Assembly (NCBI GenBank): GCA_017626355.1
Contig: JAGAIY010000006.1
Location: 1 to 64,000 of the forward strand
DNA length: 64,000 bases
From: Bacteroidales bacterium
Lineage (GTDB): Bacteria; Bacteroidota; Bacteroidia; Bacteroidales; UBA932
Reading direction: 5' to 3'
Shown in pieces: positions 1-8,335 of the stretch; the first letter of the stretch is position 1; every line of letters begins with the position of its first letter. A model generated the notes under the pieces. The model was not told the origin of the DNA and did not search any database. It saw only the letters and a program-made list of their open reading frames with translations. A program made the translations under genes and the position numbers.

Positions 1-5
1 TCATT

Positions 6-3000
6 ATGAAAAAAATTTTCAGTGCATTTCTGCTGATGACCATGATGGTATTTTCAGTAGGTTCGTTTGTGTCTTGTAGCGACCTCGAGAACGAGCTCGC
101 TCAGGTAGAGGGCACAGCGAACGACAATGCAGCGGCTATTGCTGATCTCAACAGCAAGCTCTCAGCCCTTCAGACAGCACTCACAGCTGCCCAGAAGGAT
201 GCTGCAGACGCAAAGGACGCTGCTGACGCTGCAAAGGCTGCAGCAGCAACAGCAAAGGCTGAGGCCATCGCGGCTGCAAAGGCTGAGGTGGAGAAGGCTA
301 TCGCTGACCTTCAGGCTGGCCACAAGGCCGACATCGATGCAGTAAACGAGAAGGTGGCTTCACTCGAGGCTGCTCTCGCGCTCAAGGCTGACAAGGCTAC
401 CGTTGACCTTCTCGTTGCAACTCTCGAGGAGTTCAAGAAGGCTATCGCACAGGACGGCGAGCTCTGGACTGCAGTTTCTGAACTCCAGGAGCAGCTCGTT
501 AACCTCCAGGGAAGCCTCGACAAGGTAAACATGGATCTTGAGGATCTCCAGATGGCTATCGACGATGCTGTCAAGGCTATGAAGGAGATTGACGCAAACC
601 TCGTTTCTATCATTGAGGTGCTCACAAACCAGATTCAGAGTGTAGTATTCGTTCCTGAGTACGATTATGACGTAATTGGTGCTCAGCGTTATGATGTAGG
701 CGGTAAGAAGTCTAACTATCTTGCTATTGCTACTTACGAGGTTCGTCCTGCAGAGCTCGTTAAGAACCTTACTTCTCAGAATGTAGGCTTTGTAAGCGTT
801 GATGTATACGCTACTAAGGCTGCAGCTCCTGAGACTTTCGCTGCTGAGGTTCTTTCAGCAGATCCTAACACAGGACGTATCGTTGTCGCTGCAATCATCA
901 ACGACAAGGATGGAGATAAGAAACTTTGCGACTATGACATGCTCGCAGAGGGTAAGGATGCTTATAATTATTCAAAGACTCTTTCTCTCTCACTCAACAT
1001 CGCTTCAGCTGAGCTTATCTCAATTCTTCTTAACGAAGACACTCCTACGATGCTTGACGCCGGTACATATGTATCAAGTGAGTATGTTCCTGTTGCAAAG
1101 TATGCTGACAAGGATCTTTATGAGAACATCGGTTTCCTTAAGTACGATAGTTATGGATATCCTTATATCGATGATACATATACTAATACAGTAAATGTTC
1201 CATATAACACACCTGCAGCTGATTCAAAGAAGAATCTCTTCAACACTCAGGTACTCGTTAATGTATGTGGAATGCTTCTTACTCCAGCTGACGCAGCTGA
1301 GATTCTCGGTCAGAAGATTGAGATCAAGCATGCAGATGCTACAGTAGTATATAACGCTGTTGATAATAACAACGACGGCAAGAAGGATTCTCCTATCAAG
1401 GTTGATGGCAAGACTCTTGCTGCTACAGGTGAACTCGTTGCTTCTAAGGATTATGAGGGCGACAAGGCTGTAGACCAGACAGCAGTAGTTACCGTTAAGG
1501 GATATACTGTAAATGGAAACACAACAGCTCTTGCAGCTCTTGAGGCTGTGTCAACTTACAAGGTGACTAACAAGAAGGCTGACTTCACTCTTGCTGCTGT
1601 TAAGCATGCTTGGACACATGGTCAGAAGGATTATGCTGTAATTCCTAAGCAGGAGGTTGCTGTTTCAGGCTACGATGCATTCAAGGCTGGTGACGATCTC
1701 GGTACATTCGAGACAGTTGTTAACCCTGGTACTGCTAATGCATACAAGGTGACTATGACAGTTAAGGCTCTCTCATCTAAGGCAGTTGAAATCTCAGGTG
1801 TTGCTGCAACAGCTAAGCTTCCATTTGCTCAGGCTAAGACATCAACATACACATTCAAGGGTTCTTATACTCCTACAAACTCAACTACTACATATTCTGT
1901 AGCATTTGATGTAGAGCTTGGTGCAATGCCTGCTGACGAGACTATCGACCTCGGTACATTCGAGACATATGCTAGCACAACTGCACCTATGACTATCAAG
2001 GGTGTAAATGCTGTAGCTGAGGCTATCTCAAGAATCAGCAAGTATGACTCTAAGGTGAACATGAAGGATTGCGCAACTTGCTTCGTTGAGTCTGCTCAGA
2101 ACACAGATGATCCTAACAATGCTAACGACTTCTTCGTGACTAAGGATTACTCTGCAAGCATGACTGTTGGTACAACTTACGACAACGACAAGAAGGCTCA
2201 GGTTGATACAACTGTAATCACTGTTCAGCCAGTTAAGAAGTACGAGAACACAATCGAACTCGTTGAGACTTATACATTCTGCGGCGTAACTTATACTTAC
2301 AAGGCTAAGGTTGTAACTAAGGAACCTCAGATCGAGTTCACTACTAACAATGTTTACGTTAAGGATGGTGTAGCTGCAGTTGACGGAACTGTTAAGGTTG
2401 AGGTTAAGAAGACTTCTGGTTCAATCACTACTGGCGAGCGCGCTCCATTTGCACTCAATACAGTTGATTTGAGGAACCTTGTTCATGTTAAGTTCCCTGA
2501 TGGTATCGCAGGTACTGACTACAAGCTCAGATATACTCTTACAAATGTATACGATGCAGACGGTAAGCTCCTCAAGGTAGGTGATCACCAGCTCGTTGCT
2601 GCCGATCTTACCAACAGATTCAAGCAGTACACTGGAACTGAACTCCCTAAGGTTGAAGGATCAGAGACTGTTAAGGATGTAAACGTTCTTGACTGGAAGA
2701 ATCTTGATCTCAGCAAGCTCGAGTTTGAGATTGCTCTCGTATCTGCAAACACTGGTGAGGCTAAGGTTGACGATGATATCGTATTCGGTACTGTAAACGT
2801 AGCTGTTGAGGTTCCTACTCTCGTAACTCTTAAGGCTGCTCAGACTGTAACTGAGAAGTATGTAAATGGAACAGAGTCATCTGCAAATATTGTTGGCGCT
2901 CTTGCTATCACAGACAAGTATGGCAACGATGTTTATAATCCATATGCTGCTGAACTTACTCAGATCTTCAGATCGTTCACAGCTACTCTTAAGAATGGTG

Positions 3001-4190
3001 TAGTTCAGAAGCCTGTTACTATCGGAAGCACTGAGTTCTTCAATGTTTATGATATGACAGTTACTGCTGCAGACAAGAAGGATGTGAAGGTATATCTTGA
3101 TGGTACAGAGATTTCTCAGTCTCAGGTAGCATTCGAGTATGTTAAGGCAACTGGTGAAATCACACTTACTAAGGAGAATATGAACCTTCAGGGTGATGTT
3201 GAGTTCCACGTTCCTGTTAAGCTTACTTACCTCTATGACAACTATGGTGCTGATGCACAGACTGTAACAGCAGTAGTTAAGTTCTCTAAGAATGCAACAG
3301 CAGGTGGCGATTCTTCATATGCTACCCCATGGGGCCAGCAGTGGACACTTCCAGCAGAGTTGGCTTATGATCTTGAACTCGCGTATGCGCCTGCAACAAG
3401 TGTTCTTGATCTCGGACATACAAATGATGGCAAGATGTCTATCGCTGTAAGCTACGAAGAACTTTATGGTGCAACACTTTATAAGAACGTTTGGAACACT
3501 ATTTCAGCTTTCTCTGAAGGTGCAAGTTCACAGGATTTGATTCTTGAAGCTACAAGCGAGTCAGCAGGTGTAATTAAGTTTGCTGGTGATGCTCTTATCA
3601 ATTATTCAAATTACAATGGAACTACTTGCGACTTTGAATTTGTTGGCGATATGGTAGGTGGAGGAAATCCATATAAGGTAAGTGCTACTGTTTCTTCACC
3701 GGTTTCTGTTACAGCTATCGATGACGAAGTTCGTACTCCTCTTGCTCAGCAGTGGGTTGTAGACGCAGCTTTCGGTAAGGCTATTGAAATAGTTGATGCA
3801 AATACTCCTGTAAGAGTTGTTCTTGACCTTGGAGTGACAATGCCATACTCAAGTATGTTTGCTGCTTCACAGGAAGATGTATATGGTGCTGATGCTGCCG
3901 GCATTTGGATGCCAATATCTGGCGGCAAGCAGATTTCAGTTGAAGTAACTAAGAACGTTGTTCTTAACGAAGACTTTACTGTTAAGGTTTACGGTGAGGG
4001 TTATGTGGTTCTTACAGAAGTTGATATGTGGGGCGAGGTTATGAAAGTAGAAAAAATACCTTATACCTCATACGACCCGTATACTTCAGTTAAGTTTGAC
4101 TTCGAGGAAACATTTGGTGTAGAAGGCCAGTTTGAGGCAACAGCACCAGAGGATGTAATTGATCTTACTGGCGGTGGAATCGCAATGTAA
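6..4190 (+). CDS. Giant Ala-rich coiled-coil lipoprotein, probably surface exposed
   Basis: 1394 aa. Residues 1-23 form a signal peptide ending in the lipobox FVSC, so Cys24 should be lipidated. The following S-D-x-E residues resemble Bacteroidota lipoprotein export signals, so surface display is plausible. Residues about 27-215 are an Ala/Lys/Glu-rich heptad region (KAAAATAKAEA type), a long coiled coil. Near residue 212 comes a VVFVPEYDYD segment of the kind that follows such stalks in Bacteroidales lipoproteins, then about 1,100 residues of Thr/Val/Lys-rich beta-type sequence. Two related modules end the protein: TPWGQQW at 1107-1113 and TPLAQQW at 1244-1250, each followed by VLDLG and a YGA segment. 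Codon choice is strongly biased (GCT, GTT, AAG, ACT), unlike the neighbours, suggesting high expression. ATG at 6 is preceded by too little sequence to show its promoter. No enzyme motif was seen and the function is unknown; an adhesin or surface-layer-like stalk protein is one guess. Confidence 0.85.
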   Translation: MKKIFSAFLLMTMMVFSVGSFVSCSDLENELAQVEGTANDNAAAIADLNSKLSALQTALTAAQKDAADAKDAADAAKAAAATAKAEAIAAAKAEVEKAIADLQAGHKADIDAVNEKVASLEAALALKADKATVDLLVATLEEFKKAIAQDGELWTAVSELQEQLVNLQGSLDKVNMDLEDLQMAIDDAVKAMKEIDANLVSIIEVLTNQIQSVVFVPEYDYDVIGAQRYDVGGKKSNYLAIATYEVRPAELVKNLTSQNVGFVSVDVYATKAAAPETFAAEVLSADPNTGRIVVAAIINDKDGDKKLCDYDMLAEGKDAYNYSKTLSLSLNIASAELISILLNEDTPTMLDAGTYVSSEYVPVAKYADKDLYENIGFLKYDSYGYPYIDDTYTNTVNVPYNTPAADSKKNLFNTQVLVNVCGMLLTPADAAEILGQKIEIKHADATVVYNAVDNNNDGKKDSPIKVDGKTLAATGELVASKDYEGDKAVDQTAVVTVKGYTVNGNTTALAALEAVSTYKVTNKKADFTLAAVKHAWTHGQKDYAVIPKQEVAVSGYDAFKAGDDLGTFETVVNPGTANAYKVTMTVKALSSKAVEISGVAATAKLPFAQAKTSTYTFKGSYTPTNSTTTYSVAFDVELGAMPADETIDLGTFETYASTTAPMTIKGVNAVAEAISRISKYDSKVNMKDCATCFVESAQNTDDPNNANDFFVTKDYSASMTVGTTYDNDKKAQVDTTVITVQPVKKYENTIELVETYTFCGVTYTYKAKVVTKEPQIEFTTNNVYVKDGVAAVDGTVKVEVKKTSGSITTGERAPFALNTVDLRNLVHVKFPDGIAGTDYKLRYTLTNVYDADGKLLKVGDHQLVAADLTNRFKQYTGTELPKVEGSETVKDVNVLDWKNLDLSKLEFEIALVSANTGEAKVDDDIVFGTVNVAVEVPTLVTLKAAQTVTEKYVNGTESSANIVGALAITDKYGNDVYNPYAAELTQIFRSFTATLKNGVVQKPVTIGSTEFFNVYDMTVTAADKKDVKVYLDGTEISQSQVAFEYVKATGEITLTKENMNLQGDVEFHVPVKLTYLYDNYGADAQTVTAVVKFSKNATAGGDSSYATPWGQQWTLPAELAYDLELAYAPATSVLDLGHTNDGKMSIAVSYEELYGATLYKNVWNTISAFSEGASSQDLILEATSESAGVIKFAGDALINYSNYNGTTCDFEFVGDMVGGGNPYKVSATVSSPVSVTAIDDEVRTPLAQQWVVDAAFGKAIEIVDANTPVRVVLDLGVTMPYSSMFAASQEDVYGADAAGIWMPISGGKQISVEVTKNVVLNEDFTVKVYGEGYVVLTEVDMWGEVMKVEKIPYTSYDPYTSVKFDFEETFGVEGQFEATAPEDVIDLTGGGIAM

Positions 4191-4210
4191 ATCAATATTT
4201 TATAAACTTT

Positions 4211-4234
4211 CAAGGCTCCCAATCGGGAGCCTTG
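4211..4234 (+). terminator. Rho-independent terminator after the giant lipoprotein gene
   Basis: A perfect 10-bp stem (caaggctccc / gggagccttg) with a 4-nt aatc loop starts 20 nt after the stop codon and is followed by a T-rich stretch (attgtttta). It ends the transcript of the 6-4190 gene. Confidence 0.85.
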
Positions 4235-4244
4235 ATTGTTTTAG

Positions 4245-4575
4245 AGCCCTCAGATATCCGAATTGGATTTCTGAGGGCTTAATCTTACAGTTCATCTGCG
4301 GTGTAAGATCCAACTTAACGACTGTGTTTACTGGATCGGTATATTTCTACCGCTACAAAGACAGAAGATAGGATCCATCAATATCGGCCGCTTCGTAGAA
4401 ACGTCTACGACGCTCTCTGGGGAAAACAGGACCGATTCCCCCGGAGATCCAACAACTGCCCCTCAGAGGAACTGTGAATGATCCATCCGAGGCAGAACGA
4501 GAAAAAGACTGCTGCGTAAGATGCTGGGATTCAAGGAGATACGCCAAAAGCCTGCATGCCCAGGGCGGCAGGCTT
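4245..4575. other. Gene-free, hairpin-rich region (possible structured RNA)
   Basis: No convincing protein gene lies between 4191 and 4744. After the terminator a series of inverted repeats follows: 4245-4253/4271-4279 (agccctcag/ctgagggct, extending inwards with one mismatch to about 15 bp); 4282-4289/4302-4309 (atcttaca/tgtaagat, perfect); 4337-4341/4348-4352; 4394-4399/4404-4409 (cgtaga/tctacg, tetraloop aacg); 4419-4424/4436-4441; and 4548-4555/4568-4575 (aagcctgc/gcaggctt). Hallmarks of RNase P RNA, tmRNA, SRP RNA or a known riboswitch were looked for by eye and not found. It may be a non-coding RNA, a relic, or a chance run of hairpins. The strand is undetermined. Confidence 0.3.
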
Positions 4576-4692
4576 ATACGGTAAGTTGTTGATTATAAGG
4601 GTAATATGTTGCAGGTGCACAATAGTCTGCAGGCATCCGGAATCAGTAAAGGTAACGCTCCAAATGCCAGATAACCAGCACAATACAAATCC

Positions 4693-4722
4693 ACGGGTGC
4701 GCCCGAAGGTACACCCGTGGAG
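4693..4722 (-). terminator. Probable terminator of the ferritin gene
   Basis: A perfect 9-bp inverted repeat (ccacgggtg / cacccgtgg) with a 12-nt loop lies 22 nt beyond the ferritin stop on the minus strand. Read in that direction it is followed by atttgtatt. Confidence 0.6.
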
Positions 4723-4744
4723 GTTTAAGTCGCTATGAATCAAT

Positions 4745-5230
4745 TTACTCTTTTCTCTGGCCCAGCTGGGCGTCCAGGAAGAGGAGACCGGCGTCGCCAG
4801 CCATCTTCATCTTTCCTACTACTCCACCGAAGAGGGCTTCCTCCTCCACCTGCTCGTCTACAAATGTCCTGAAGAAGTTTTCAGTGGCGAAATCCTGTTC
4901 TTCGATTGCATGGAGAACTATCTTGTCGATCATCTTAGACACCATTTCTTCCTGTTTGAGGGAATGCTCGAACACCTCCAGTACGGATCCCCATCCTTCC
5001 GGAACGACGTTGACCATGTTGAGCTTTACCTGTCCGCCTCTGTCAATCAGAAAGTCTGCCATTCGGGTTGCATGCTCCCTTTCTTCGTCAGAATGAACTT
5101 TCATCCAGTGTGCGAATCCATCCCAGCCCTGATTCTTCAGGAAATAAGACATCTGAAGGTAAAGATTTGATGACCATAATTCGGCAGTAATCTGGTCGTT
5201 GATGATGTTCTGTAATTTAGCGGTAATCAT
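4745..5230 (-). CDS. ftnA: Bacterial non-haem ferritin
   Basis: 161 aa, the normal length for FtnA-type ferritin, which oxidises Fe(II) and stores the iron as a mineral inside a 24-subunit cytosolic shell. The di-iron ferroxidase ligands are present at the usual positions: Glu17, Glu50, His53, Glu94 and Gln127, with Glu49, Glu126 and Glu130 for the third iron site. No haem-binding bacterioferritin signature was noticed. It has its own Bacteroidota promoter about 40 nt upstream (5270-5300) and a terminator at 4693-4722, so it is probably a single-gene unit rather than part of the hut operon behind it. No Fur-like operator was recognised. Confidence 0.95.
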   Translation of the reverse strand: MITAKLQNIINDQITAELWSSNLYLQMSYFLKNQGWDGFAHWMKVHSDEEREHATRMADFLIDRGGQVKLNMVNVVPEGWGSVLEVFEHSLKQEEMVSKMIDKIVLHAIEEQDFATENFFRTFVDEQVEEEALFGGVVGKMKMAGDAGLLFLDAQLGQRKE

Positions 5231-5269
5231 ATTGCAGTCGTTTAAAATAGTTACTAAATTTTAACAATT

Positions 5270-5300
5270 CAAAATTATAAACTATTTGTGACAATTGCAA
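5270..5300 (-). promoter_or_regulatory. Promoter of ferritin (TTG-N20-TAATTTTG)
   Basis: On the minus strand the -7 box TAATTTTG (5270-5277) matches the Bacteroidota consensus TAnnTTTG, and TTG (5298-5300) lies exactly 20 nt upstream. The region is very AT-rich. The expected start of transcription is about 30-35 nt before the ferritin ATG. Confidence 0.7.
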
Positions 5301-5374
5301 GACCTATGCCTAAATAATTTAGATAAATTAAAAATTATCCATTCAAATGACGCGCTGATATGAATTCCCCTATC

Positions 5375-5548
5375 TCACGGCAACTGTCCGCATGACCGGT
5401 ATAGTTCCGGGTAGCGCATATCCCGACCCGTCCCGTCCTCGAAGCCTTTTTCTCTCAGAGGGTAGCAAGGAACGATGGCATTTCCTCCGTATCTGTATCG
5501 GCAGAGTTCGAGAGGTGCATTTTCAGGAAGTACGAAGCACAGAACCAT
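5375..5548 (-). CDS. Possible small Cys-containing protein (57 aa), unknown
   Basis: A 57-codon reading frame begins 14 nt after the hutI stop and runs from ATG (5548) to TGA (5375-5377), with an in-frame stop just upstream of the ATG. It encodes a compact protein beginning MVLCFVLPENAPLELC, with Cys at 4, 16, 28 and 53 and several Tyr and Arg residues (RYRYGG). Codon use resembles the neighbouring genes and the surrounding GC content is normal for coding sequence, whereas the ferritin promoter region beyond it is AT-rich. No family is recognised. The alternative is non-coding spacer downstream of hutI; the hairpin at 5544-5561 overlaps the proposed start and could be a weak hutI terminator. 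Confidence 0.3.
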   Translation of the reverse strand: MVLCFVLPENAPLELCRYRYGGNAIVPCYPLREKGFEDGTGRDMRYPELYRSCGQLP

Positions 5549-5562
5549 GAATTTTCATGGTA

Positions 5563-6795
5563 TCAGTGTATCAGCACCTTCTCGATTACAGGTGTCTGGT
5601 GACAGTATGAGATGAAGGCCAGTGACGGTATCGGCTTGGTAATGATGAGATTGGCTTTTTTCCCGACTGTGATGGAACCGAGGATGTCGCTGACTCCCAT
5701 TGCGTATGCGGAGTTTATGGTGCATGCGTTGAACGACTGTTCAGGCGTCAGACGCATCTTGATGCAGCCGAGGGCCATGACGAAGCGCATGTTTCCACTC
5801 GGGCTTGAGCCTGGATTGTAGTCCGATGCGAGGGCGACAGGGAGTCCTGCTTCGATGTAGTCTTTGGCACGGCCGTAGGGGAGTCCGAGGAAGAAAGAGC
5901 AGCCGGGGAGCATCGTAGGCATGGTGCCGCTTCCCCGCAGGGCCTCTATTTCAGCGTCAGTGGTCTTTTCGAGATGGTCTACTGAAAGAGCTTCGTACCT
6001 GACTCCGACCTGGACGCCTCCTGAAACTTCAAGCTCGTTGGCATGGATCTTCGGCCTTATACCGTATTGTGCGGCCTTTTCCAGTATTCTGGCGGTATCT
6101 TCGACAGTGAAGAAGCCGGCATCGCAGAAAACATCCACATAGTCCGCCAGTCCTTCTTCAGCCACGCGCGGCAGCATTTCATTGCATACAAGGTCTACAT
6201 ATTCGTCCTGACGGCCCTTGTAGGCACGTCCGACGGCGTGAGCGCCGAGAAAATTGGCCTTTACGGTCAGCGGTGAAGTCTCCTTGATACGGCGGATCAC
6301 ACGCAGCATCTTGATCTCATCCTCTACTGTAAGACCGTAGCCGCTCTTTATCTCCACTGCTCCCGTTCCCATGGCCATTATCTCGTTCACACGTTCCATG
6401 GACTGTCTGTACAGCTCGTCTTCCGATGTCGCATGGAGCAGATCTGCGCTGTTGAGTATGCCGCCGCCTCTTGCCGCGATCTCTTCATAGCTCAGGCCCG
6501 CTATCTTGTCACGGAACTCTCCGTCCCTGCATCCTGCATAGACAATATGAGTATGGCTGTCGCAGAAGCAAGGCATCACATAGCCTCCCTTCGCGTCAAT
6601 ATAAGCGGTTTCATTGTCGGATCCGATCCCTTCAAGCGTATCCATGCTGCCTAATCCTGCTATAATCCCGTCTTCAACTACAAGATATGCATCGCTGATG
6701 CTTTCGACATGATTCATCCGGCTGCCTTCCAGCTTGAGTACACCCTCATCCAGAATCCCGGCCAGCGTGCCTATATTATATATTATCTGCTTCAT
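5563..6795 (-). CDS. hutI: Imidazolonepropionase
   Basis: 410 aa, usual family length. It hydrolyses 4-imidazolone-5-propanoate to N-formimino-L-glutamate, the third step of histidine degradation, as a cytosolic metal-dependent amidohydrolase. The metal-binding HTH motif is at 81-83, with further ligands at His251 (HANELE), His274 (SVDHLE) and Asp325 (ASDYNPGSSP). The ATG overlaps the hutH stop by one base (TAATG), so the two are translationally coupled and co-transcribed. hutU and ftcD lie beyond an oppositely oriented gene; together the four make the pathway complete. Confidence 0.95.
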   Translation of the reverse strand: MKQIIYNIGTLAGILDEGVLKLEGSRMNHVESISDAYLVVEDGIIAGLGSMDTLEGIGSDNETAYIDAKGGYVMPCFCDSHTHIVYAGCRDGEFRDKIAGLSYEEIAARGGGILNSADLLHATSEDELYRQSMERVNEIMAMGTGAVEIKSGYGLTVEDEIKMLRVIRRIKETSPLTVKANFLGAHAVGRAYKGRQDEYVDLVCNEMLPRVAEEGLADYVDVFCDAGFFTVEDTARILEKAAQYGIRPKIHANELEVSGGVQVGVRYEALSVDHLEKTTDAEIEALRGSGTMPTMLPGCSFFLGLPYGRAKDYIEAGLPVALASDYNPGSSPSGNMRFVMALGCIKMRLTPEQSFNACTINSAYAMGVSDILGSITVGKKANLIITKPIPSLAFISYCHQTPVIEKVLIH

Positions 6796-8267
6796 TATCT
6801 GATGAACTCAATGGATTTCTCGATAAGCGGATGCATGTATGTGTCCTCATCGATGAACGGCACCATCTTCCTGTATCCTGCGAAAATCTTCTCGATAGAC
6901 CATGAAGAACGCAGCGGACGACGGAATTCAAGAGCCTGGGCAGCGTTGAAAAGCTCGATTGCAAGTACACGCTCGGTGTTTTCGACAACTCTTACAAGCT
7001 TTGTGGCTGCATTCGCACCCATGCTCACATGGTCCTCCTGTCCCTGTGAAGACGGAATCGAATCGGCCGAAGCCGGCATGCAGAGTCCCTTGCTCTGGCT
7101 CACGATGGACGCGGCGGTATACTGCGGAATCATGAAGCCGCTGTTAAGACCAGGCTTCGCTACAAGGAAGTTCGGAAGGCCTCTCTGGCCGGAAATAAGC
7201 TTGTAGATACGTCTTTCGGATATATTGGAAAGTTCTGACAGGGCCAGGGTCAGCATGTCCATAGGGAGGGCTATAGGCTGTCCGTGGAAATTGCCTGCCG
7301 ATATGATGAGGTCTTCGTCAGGGAAGACGGTAGGGTTGTCGGTCGCGCTGTTTATCTCGGTCTCTATCACCGACTTGACATATCTGATCGTGTCCTTCGA
7401 CGCACCATGCACCTGAGGGATGCAGCGGAATGAATACGGATCCTGAACATGAACCTTCTTCTGCTTTATGATCTCGCTTCCTTCCAGAAGTTCACGGAAC
7501 CTTGCCGCTGTCTCGATCTGGCCCTTGTGGGCGCGTACCTCATGAACCTGAGGATAGAACGGCTCGATACGCCCGTCATACGCCTCCAGAGACATGGCTC
7601 CGATCTTGTCGGCCCAGTCGGAAAGCCTTTCAGCCTGGATCAGCGACCATACGGCATGCGCGCTCATGAACTGAGTGCCGTTCAGCAGGGCGAGTCCCTC
7701 TTTCGACTTCAATGTGACAGGCTCCCAGCCAAGTTCCTTCCAGAGCTCTGCAGCCTGACGGACTTCTCCCTTATAAACGACTTCGCCGAGGCCTATGACA
7801 GGAAGGCACATGTGGGCGAGGGGAGCGAGGTCTCCTGAAGCTCCGAGAGAGCCCTGCTGGTATACTACAGGAAGGATGTCGTTGTTGAACATGTCGACAA
7901 GCCTCTGTACCGTAGCGAGCTGGACTCCGGAATATCCGTAGGAAAGCGACTGCACCTTGAGAAGCAGCATGAGCCTGACTATTTCAGGGCGGACTGTCTC
8001 TCCAGTACCGCAGGCGTGTGACATCACAAGATTGTGCTGAAGCTGTGACAGGTCATCGGAAGGAATGCTGATGTTGCAGAGCGAACCGAAACCTGTTGTG
8101 ACTCCATAGACAGGTCTCCCTATGTCTTCCATCTTGGTATCCAGATACTTGCGGCATTTGATAATAGCCTCTTCAGCTTCTTTTCCAAGTTCGAGCTTCA
8201 TTCTGCCATCGATGATGGTCTTGACATGGTCGATTGTCAGTCTCTTGTGCGATATTATATGGTTCAT
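6795..8267 (-). CDS. hutH: Histidine ammonia-lyase
   Basis: 490 aa from the chosen start. It deaminates histidine to urocanate, the first step of the pathway. The Ala-Ser-Gly triad that cyclises to the MIO electrophile is at 143-145 (GSLGASGDLAPL) and the catalytic Tyr lies in YGVTTGFG at 54-61. An ATG at 8291 would add eight residues (MIFKTTLN), but it lies beside the -7 box (8293-8300), probably upstream of the transcript start, so the ATG at 8267 (MNHIISHKRL) is preferred. First gene of the hutH-hutI unit. Confidence 0.95.
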   Translation of the reverse strand: MNHIISHKRLTIDHVKTIIDGRMKLELGKEAEEAIIKCRKYLDTKMEDIGRPVYGVTTGFGSLCNISIPSDDLSQLQHNLVMSHACGTGETVRPEIVRLMLLLKVQSLSYGYSGVQLATVQRLVDMFNNDILPVVYQQGSLGASGDLAPLAHMCLPVIGLGEVVYKGEVRQAAELWKELGWEPVTLKSKEGLALLNGTQFMSAHAVWSLIQAERLSDWADKIGAMSLEAYDGRIEPFYPQVHEVRAHKGQIETAARFRELLEGSEIIKQKKVHVQDPYSFRCIPQVHGASKDTIRYVKSVIETEINSATDNPTVFPDEDLIISAGNFHGQPIALPMDMLTLALSELSNISERRIYKLISGQRGLPNFLVAKPGLNSGFMIPQYTAASIVSQSKGLCMPASADSIPSSQGQEDHVSMGANAATKLVRVVENTERVLAIELFNAAQALEFRRPLRSSWSIEKIFAGYRKMVPFIDEDTYMHPLIEKSIEFIR

Positions 8268-8292
8268 GTTCAATGTTGTTTTGAAAATCATA

Positions 8293-8316
8293 CAAAGATA
8301 AAAATAATTATCTTTG
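8293..8316. promoter_or_regulatory. Divergent hutH / wzi-like promoters within a palindrome
   Basis: The arms caaagataa (8293-8301) and ttatctttg (8308-8316) are perfect inverted repeats separated by 6 nt. Each contains a TATCTTTG box: read on the minus strand it serves hutH (ATG at 8267), read on the plus strand it serves the Wzi-like gene (ATG at 8336). A TTG lies 22 nt upstream of the hutH box; the plus-strand box has no well-placed TTG. The symmetry may also be an operator shared by both genes. Confidence 0.6.
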
Positions 8317-8335
8317 TCGTTCCAAATATGAGCAT

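Noticed and set aside
4353..4547. 64-codon minus-strand frame with a TTG start
   Set aside because: Non-standard start, strange composition (RERRRRF), and it lies in the hairpin-rich region without other coding signs.
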